Part shown: positions 58,307 through 64,000 of the stretch, piece after piece
Numbering within the stretch: position 1 is the first letter of the stretch
Layout of the letters: the number at the start of each line of letters is the position of its first letter
From: Xenoacremonium recifei
Taxonomy: Eukaryota; Ascomycota; Sordariomycetes; Hypocreales; Nectriaceae
Direction: 5' to 3'
Length of the DNA: 64,000 bases
Assembly (NCBI GenBank): GCA_012184525.1
Contig: WOFQ01000008.1
Location: 434,001-498,000 of the forward strand
Notes under the pieces: model-generated
What the model was told of the DNA's origin: nothing
What the model saw: the letters and a program-made list of their open reading frames with translations, nothing else
The model's database searches: none
Program-made: the position numbers and the translations under genes

Positions 58307-59436
58307 ATACTGGAGATGTGATGATCTCTCTTATAGGGGAAGGGACTTTGGGGAAGGTCATATCCGTTCAACCCAAATATTAAGTGTGTTTGAACTTTGG
58401 AAGAGTAAAGGTTCCGAAGCAGCGACGATGAATTTTTTTGTTTGGAGTCTGTGGACCCCCTGTAGGCACATTGCTGACTAACGCGTTACCTAACTGCCAA
58501 TACAGAAAAGTAGAAGTCCACCAAATCGTGTCAGAACGACAACACGCCTCTGTTGTTGAAACAATGTTGAAAACCGCAATGATTGGGCCTAGAGCGATAT
58601 AGTGTTCACTACATTTACATGGATAACTTTAATTTGGGCCGTTGACAACTGTTCATTCTCATACTACACCGTAGTTCATGACCTCAGGATGTATGCTCCG
58701 TACTCTGTACTCCATGCTATAGGGTACTACGAGGTCTTCATTCAATATAGAGGCAATAGTGCTTGTACGATGTACTGTACGGAGTATCTTGTGGTGATGA
58801 TAATACTCAAGTATTATTACGCGGCGCCCCGTATAGAGAGCTTGCATCTGACCTAATTCTTATGCTTGTTCGAGGGTGGGCCACGCAGAAGCTGATCTCA
58901 AGCGTGACGGGGAACATGGGGCCAATCATGCGAAAAGTAATTCGGAGGCTTGGCGACACTTGTTCCCTGATTAAGTCCCTGCGAATTCGAGACCGCAGAT
59001 TACGGAGTGCCCGCTGGCAGCTGAAGGGCCAATAGCGAGATCTGCAAGGAGAGCCTAGGCTGACCATGTGGGTGGTTTGGTGGGAAATCCGACGCCTCTC
59101 CAGCTGACGTTCCGTCTAATTATTCAACGGGCATGGCATCCCTGCAGCGCCTGCGTCATCCCGCTGTGGTGCTCTCGAGCTCTTGTCCCTGAGGTGTTGT
59201 TCGACTCCGCGTGTTCCCTCGGGTTGCCTTCATACAAGCCACAATTCCTTGCATGATTGCTCGCGTCTGGACGACAATCGCATTGTTAGACTCGGCGCTT
59301 CCATAATTGCGACGTTGAGGCGTTCATCAACGGCTACAGTAAGCTTTCACCGGTCAGCACGCTAACAGCGCGACAGCTTGATAGCTGACACCCTCGCAGT
59401 ATTCGCCGTTACCAGGTCAGCGCGAACCCTGCAAAC
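58307..59436. other. Intergenic, AT-rich core
   Basis: From about 58390 to 58860 the DNA is AT-rich, with TACTCCGTA/TACGGAGTA-like motifs in opposite orientations near 58697 and 58780. The remainder is the promoter of the PhoD-like gene. No gene was seen. Confidence 0.4.
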
Positions 59437-62026
59437 ATGGCTTCCCACGAGGGAGATGGCGAGCGCCCTCACACTGGAGACGACAGCCACCTGTACGCGT
59501 CTGCGAATCGATGGCGACACCAGGAGTCATCCGCCTATGCGCGCCATGCCGCCCAAGCTCACGGCCAAGCTCGCGATCCCGTCCTCCAGAGCGGCAACAC
59601 GGGCGACTTGGCTGATTTCCTAAACAAGTCGCGAGTCGAGGCTGATCACGATGGTCAACAAGGTGGGCAGTTCAAGCCCATAGCTGTCGCCGTTGGCGAC
59701 TCTGACATGGGCGGAACTCGTGGAGATGTGGATGGCGCCGAAGTTGATGGCAAGGAGATCGTCTGTGGCCCGCTGCTGAATTATCGTCGCATGCACGAGG
59801 GCCGCTGGCATGGCAGCGTTTTGATTGTCGTCAAGGGCGGAGGCAAAGAACAGCTTTACCAACCTTTCCTCACAATCGGAGCTGCTGCGCGAGACAACCA
59901 ACCCGAGGCCAATGCTGAGACCAACGGCGACAGTGTCCCCAAGGACAGCGTGCGATTTGAATCGCATTGTCTCTATTCGGACCCACGAAACACGTTCTGG
60001 GCGTTCGACATCAACGTTCCCATTGAAGCCTTCGAGACCTGCTACGAGTACTCCATCCCCGACATGCGCTTTTCCACCGACTACAAGCCACGCATCAACA
60101 AGTTCTTTGTGCCGGCCGCCACCGAGTCGATGCGTATCATGTTCCATTCGTGTAACGGATTCAGCGTCGGAACAGACGAAGAAGCCTGGAGTGGTCCGGC
60201 ACTGTGGAACGACGTGGTCAGGAAGCACCAGGAGCGTCCCTGGCATGTCATGGTTGGTGGTGGTGATCAGATCTACAACGACGGCATCAGGGTCGACGGT
60301 CCTCTACGCCAGTGGACAGACATCGGAAATCCAAAGAAACGCCGAGACTACCCATTCCCCGAGAAGCTACGAGCCGAATGCGATGACTACTACCTGAAGA
60401 ACTACCTTCGGTGGTATAACACTGCACCCTTTGCCACGGCCAACGGACAGATCGCGCAAATAAACATCTGGGATGATCACGATGTAGGTCAACAGGGCAT
60501 CTAGGGTGCGTACCGGGCTGACATGCAGCTAGATCATCGACGGCTTTGGATCCTACGTCGACAACTTCATGCGATGTGACGTCTTCCGAGGTATTGGTGG
60601 TACCGCCCACAAGTACTATATGCTGTTCCAGCATCATCTGCCCCCACCTCTATCAACTTATACGAGTGGTAAGACTTCACAAAGACCCCGGGACAAGGCG
60701 AAGCTGACCATTTTGGTCAGACCATCAAAATTTGGCAGAGCAAACGCAGGAGCCAGACCCGAACCAGCTCATCAACACTTTCGTTGCGCCCAAGAAAGAT
60801 GACCCCTTGTACATCATTGGTCCCAAGCCGGGCCCTTATGTTGCCGAGCACTCTTACAATCTTTATGCAAGGCTCGGAGCACGAATTTCTCTGCTAGGTA
60901 TTGATGCGCGGACAGAGGTTGGTGATATATGAGCCCATAGACTTTGAATCGAAGGCTGACATAGTATCACAGCGAACGCGACATCAGGTTAACTATCCCG
61001 AAACCTACGACCTTATTTTCCAGAAGTTGCGATCAGAACTGGCGGCTGCTGCCAGCTCTGACCAGCCTATCAAGCATCTTATTTTGCTTTTGGGTATTCC
61101 TATTGCGTATCCTGTGAGTCGCGTCGGTCTCAAATCAGTGAAGATATTGGCTAATATATTGGCAGCGCCTGACTTGGTTGGAGAATATCTTCAGAAGTCC
61201 GCTCATGGGTCCTGTGAAGCTCCTTAACAGGAGATTCGGTCTTGGTGGTGGTCTCTTCAACCATTTCGACGGCAGCATCGATCTTCTGGATGATTTAGAT
61301 GACCACTACACAGCCAGAACGCACAAACATGAACGAGCCGAGTTGGTAGTTCGCCTCCAGGAGATATCCGCCGAGTTCTCGGTTCGCGTTACGATTCTTG
61401 GCGGTGACGTGCATCTCGCTGCTTTTGGCCGATTTTACTCGGAACCCAGTCTGAAGATTCCCGCAGAGGAGGATCACAGATACATAACGAATGTCGTCTC
61501 ATCTGCAATCGTCAACAAGCCCCCGCCTCAAGCGGTTGCCAATCTCCTAGCTCGAAGGAACAAGATTCACCATCTGAATCACAAGACAGATGAGACGCTC
61601 CTCGACTTGTTCGATAAGGATCCTGGAGAATTGCAAAAGACAGCCAACCATAACCACTGCACAATGCCTAGCCGCAACTTTGCGACCATCACGGAGAACT
61701 CGCCCAACAACGTTGTTCCCAATGGCGATTCTGCTTCGCCGGCCGATGGCGAGTCTCCCTCCTTCGTTGGTAATAATGGGCATAGTCCCCTGCACACAGG
61801 CGAAGTCAACGCAGGCACGAAGCATAAGGCCGCAGCCTGGGAAACACATGGAAGTGGCCATGACGGAACGCTGGACATTTGTATCAACGTCGAGATCAAC
61901 CAACACGACCCCGAAGGCCGTACGGAGATGTACGGGCTGACGGTTCCTCTCTTGAACTACGTCAAACGCGATGAGCCCAAGACTCCACCCGCAACAGCAG
62001 TTCCGGCAGCAGTTGAACGCGATTAG
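59437..62026 (+). CDS. PhoD-like metallophosphatase
   Basis: Five exons (59437-60483, 60533-60668, 60721-60917, 60973-61113, 61166-62026) give 793 residues. Metal-ligand motifs of the PhoD group are GGGDQIYNDG (Asp277), WDDHD (345-349, interrupted by the first intron immediately after) and GGDVHLAAFG (Asp588, His590). PhoD enzymes are Ca/Fe-dependent phosphodiesterases and monoesterases. The fungal family with this long N-terminal extension is poorly characterised and has no signal peptide, so the protein is likely intracellular or membrane-associated. Residues 1-100 are low-complexity and charged. The C-terminal region (about 675-735) is Asn/Gly/Ser-rich before a final ordered block. Introns are short GT-AG; the acceptors were confirmed by restored frame. 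Confidence 0.92.
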
Positions 62027-62925
62027 TTCCCGCTATGCTTTTCGAGTGGCTGCGATGGTTGCGATGTGCGATGACTTTCGGTGATGCCTCCGAGCCAACT
62101 CCTTTTGTGTTTTTGGAGCGGCATCAATAAACTGCATGCAATAAGGTGGTTGGGACTACGGGATACCCTGCCGACGGTATCGGCAATATAGTGCGATGCG
62201 CAGATTCTGATGGAGCTTAATGGCATTTGGTCGGTAGCGCGGCTAGACTTGCATGCGACCCTGCTTGTCGTCGACCTCGGAGGCGCCGAGAGGTCGCTTC
62301 AGGGTAACGAGAAAGACGGGATGGACTGGATGTTTCGATACATGATAATGTTTTATCATTCTAATACTATTTTCTCGCCAAGTAATTTAGTGTAGAAGAG
62401 GAGAGTTTCTCGTCGTTACTTTCCTTAATTAGACTGCATCGGCAAGGACCGGTCTCCCAACGCTCTTGTTAATTTTTGATCCTGCGCTTTCGACTCGAGC
62501 CTAGAATCTCGACTGCGGCTCTCAACGGGAGTGCAGCACGTAGCGGGACGCGTCCCGAAACCGGCGACACGAATTGGCCAATCAAGGCTCTGGAATTTGC
62601 TTCCCCACAGCTCTCCCAGATGCCTTTGCTCGGGTTTGCAGCCGATGCTGGAAGCTCTTATCGCGACGTCATGCGCCGGCGGGTCCAGCGCCCCTCTTAC
62701 AGTGTCTTGCAGCTGGCATTTGAGCCGTGATAAGCCGAGTGGCAGGGCGACGTCGCAACCACGAGCATCAAGATAAATGTTGCAGCAACAGTCTTTCTGG
62801 TGTTTCTCCTCCTTCTCGAGCTCGTGCACGTGCAATCCCTGAGACGGCAGTTGTTGACCCTGCTTCAGCTTTGATTGCTTTCCTTTCCTCTTTGAGCCGT
62901 TCGTGATACCCAACCTTCCAGCAGC
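62027..62925. other. Intergenic between tandem + strand genes
   Basis: PhoD-like 3' UTR and promoter of the P5C dehydrogenase gene. A 496-codon minus-strand frame that begins here runs antisense through the next gene and is treated as spurious. Confidence 0.5.
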
Positions 62926-64000
62926 ATGTCGTCCGTGTCCATCACCAGGGCGAGCGCCCGGGGCTTGCGCAACGCCGCGAGGCTGCAGCAGAAGAGAGGC
63001 CTTGCTTCTCTGGCAGCTTTCAAGACCCCTGGTGTCTTCAACGAGCCAAACGTGAGTGAAATGCGGATGCGTTATTCTGGGGAGTCGTCGGAAGCTGATG
63101 CCGAGGGATAGCAACATTACGCCAAGGGCAGCAAGGAACGAGAGGGCTTGACATCGGCCATCGAGAAGCTGCAGAAGAAGCTTCCTCTGGAGGTTCCCGT
63201 CTTCGTTGGTGGAAAGGAGGTATGTCTGAATTACTGTCCCAAGCAGTTCCGGATTCCGTGACTTACAACTAGCCGTTAGATCAAGGCCTCCGCTCTCTCC
63301 AAGCAATTCAACCCCTCCGAGCACGCGACCGTTGTCGCCAACTACCACACCGCGACTCCGGCCGATGTTTCCAAAGCCATTGATGCTGCTCTGGCCGCTA
63401 AACCGGCCTGGGAGGCCCTTCCCTTCGCCGACCGAGCGGCCGTCTTCCTGAAGGCTGCCGATCTCGTCGCGACCAAGTACCGCTACGATATCATGGCTGC
63501 CACCATGATCGGCCAGGGCAAGAATGCCTGGCAAGCTGAGATCGATTCGGCTGCTGAGTTGGCGGATTTCTTCCGGTTCAACGTCCATTACGCTGAGCAG
63601 CTCTACAACACCCAGCCCGTACACAACTCGCCCAACGTCTGGAATCGGCTCGAGTACCGGCCACTGGAGGGTTTCGTCTACGCCGTCAGCCCCTTCAACT
63701 TCACTGCTATTGGGGGCAACCTCGTTGGTGCTCCTGCATTGCTGGGTAATGTTGTGGTGTGGAAGCCCAGTGACTCTGCCATTGCTTCCAGCTGGCTTCT
63801 TTACAACATTCTCCTTGAGGCGGGATTGCCCAAGGATGTCATCCAGTTTGTGCCCGGAAACCCTGAGGAAGTGACCAAGGTTGTTCTCGGCCGCAAAGAG
63901 TTCGCCGCTCTGCACTACACAGGAAGCACTGCAGTCTTCCGGAAGCTTTACGGAGCTATCGGCGAGGGTGTTGCTGAGGGTCGGTATCGATCTTACCCCC
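62926..64000 (+). CDS. Delta-1-pyrroline-5-carboxylate dehydrogenase, N-terminal part (3' end outside window)
   Basis: Exons 62926-63051, 63112-63219 and 63280-64000 (the last continuing past the edge) give 318 residues of an aldehyde dehydrogenase-fold enzyme. It is the mitochondrial second enzyme of proline catabolism, oxidising glutamate semialdehyde to glutamate with NAD+ (yeast PUT2, Aspergillus prnC). The N-terminus (MSSVSITRASARGLRNAARL...) is an amphipathic, Arg-rich, acid-free mitochondrial targeting peptide. The body shows P5CDH rather than generic ALDH features: QHYAKGSKEREGL, PVFVGGKE, FRFNVHYAEQLYNTQP, PLEGFVYAVSPFNFTAIGGNL, VVWKPSD and FAALHYTGST with a Rossmann-fold nucleotide-binding segment. 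The catalytic Cys lies beyond the window. Expression is usually induced by proline in fungi. Confidence 0.95.

Noticed and set aside
58691..58787. Possible inverted repeat (CTCCGTAC / GTACGGAG) suggesting a small foldback element
   Set aside because: Only an 8-bp core matches. TACTCCGTA-type motifs are common in fungal intergenic DNA, and no target-site duplication is visible.
62425..63915. 496-codon open frame on the minus strand
   Set aside because: It runs antisense to the P5C dehydrogenase exons. GC-rich third codon positions in the real gene suppress antisense stops. No domain, and the sense strand has clear family motifs.

Overview
This is nuclear DNA from a filamentous ascomycete (Pezizomycotina, most likely a Sordariomycete). 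The genes carry short GT-AG introns of about 50-90 nt with CTRAC-type branch sites. The gene content is typically fungal: a HeLo domain, Zn(II)2Cys6 regulators, a DUF1765 protein, Crt10, a DUF7025-type AAA ATPase and an Erv29/SURF4 protein. The genus cannot be fixed from sequence alone. I rebuilt spliced models by eye, checking frame at every junction; exon coordinates are in each entry.

Layout. 0-10 kb: a HeLo-domain gene cut by the left edge (-), ERV29 (-), an MBD4-like DNA glycosylase (-), the SF3b subunit SF3B6/p14 (+) and a SWIM zinc-finger protein (+). 10-20 kb: an intronless kinase-like protein (-), a gene-free stretch of about 5.3 kb, then a Zn2Cys6 regulator (+) whose first exon appears to be only the ATG. 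22-31 kb: a TauD-like dioxygenase (+) with a damaged splice acceptor, a membrane-anchored histidine acid phosphatase (+) and a Mep1/3-type ammonium transporter (-). 34-46 kb: Crt10 (+), an AtsA-like arylsulfatase (-), an MFS sugar transporter (+), a tRNA-Phe gene (-) and an AAA ATPase (+). 46-64 kb: a classical Zn2Cys6 regulator (-), a BTB protein (-), a GFA/CENP-V-fold protein (+), a large DUF1765 protein (-), a doubtful hypothetical (-), a PhoD-like phosphatase (+) and delta-1-pyrroline-5-carboxylate dehydrogenase (+, cut by the right edge).

Most striking observation. The tRNA-Phe(GAA) gene at 42087-42213 (-) is complete and standard, except that its D-loop is split between G20 and A21 by 54 nt that look exactly like a fungal spliceosomal intron: GTAAGT at the 5' end, a CTAAC branch site 12 nt before the 3' end, and a final CTACAG. 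Removing it leaves a perfect 73-nt tRNA. Nuclear tRNA introns normally sit at position 37/38 and are removed by the TSEN endonuclease. This one is in the wrong place for that enzyme and has the right signals for the spliceosome. It lies just after the A box, and a T9 terminator follows the gene.

Functionally, the window is a mixture of housekeeping genes and nutrient-acquisition genes for phosphorus (histidine acid phosphatase, PhoD-like), sulfur (arylsulfatase, possibly the TauD-like enzyme) and nitrogen (ammonium transporter, proline catabolism). There is no secondary-metabolite cluster, no intact transposon and no CRISPR array.
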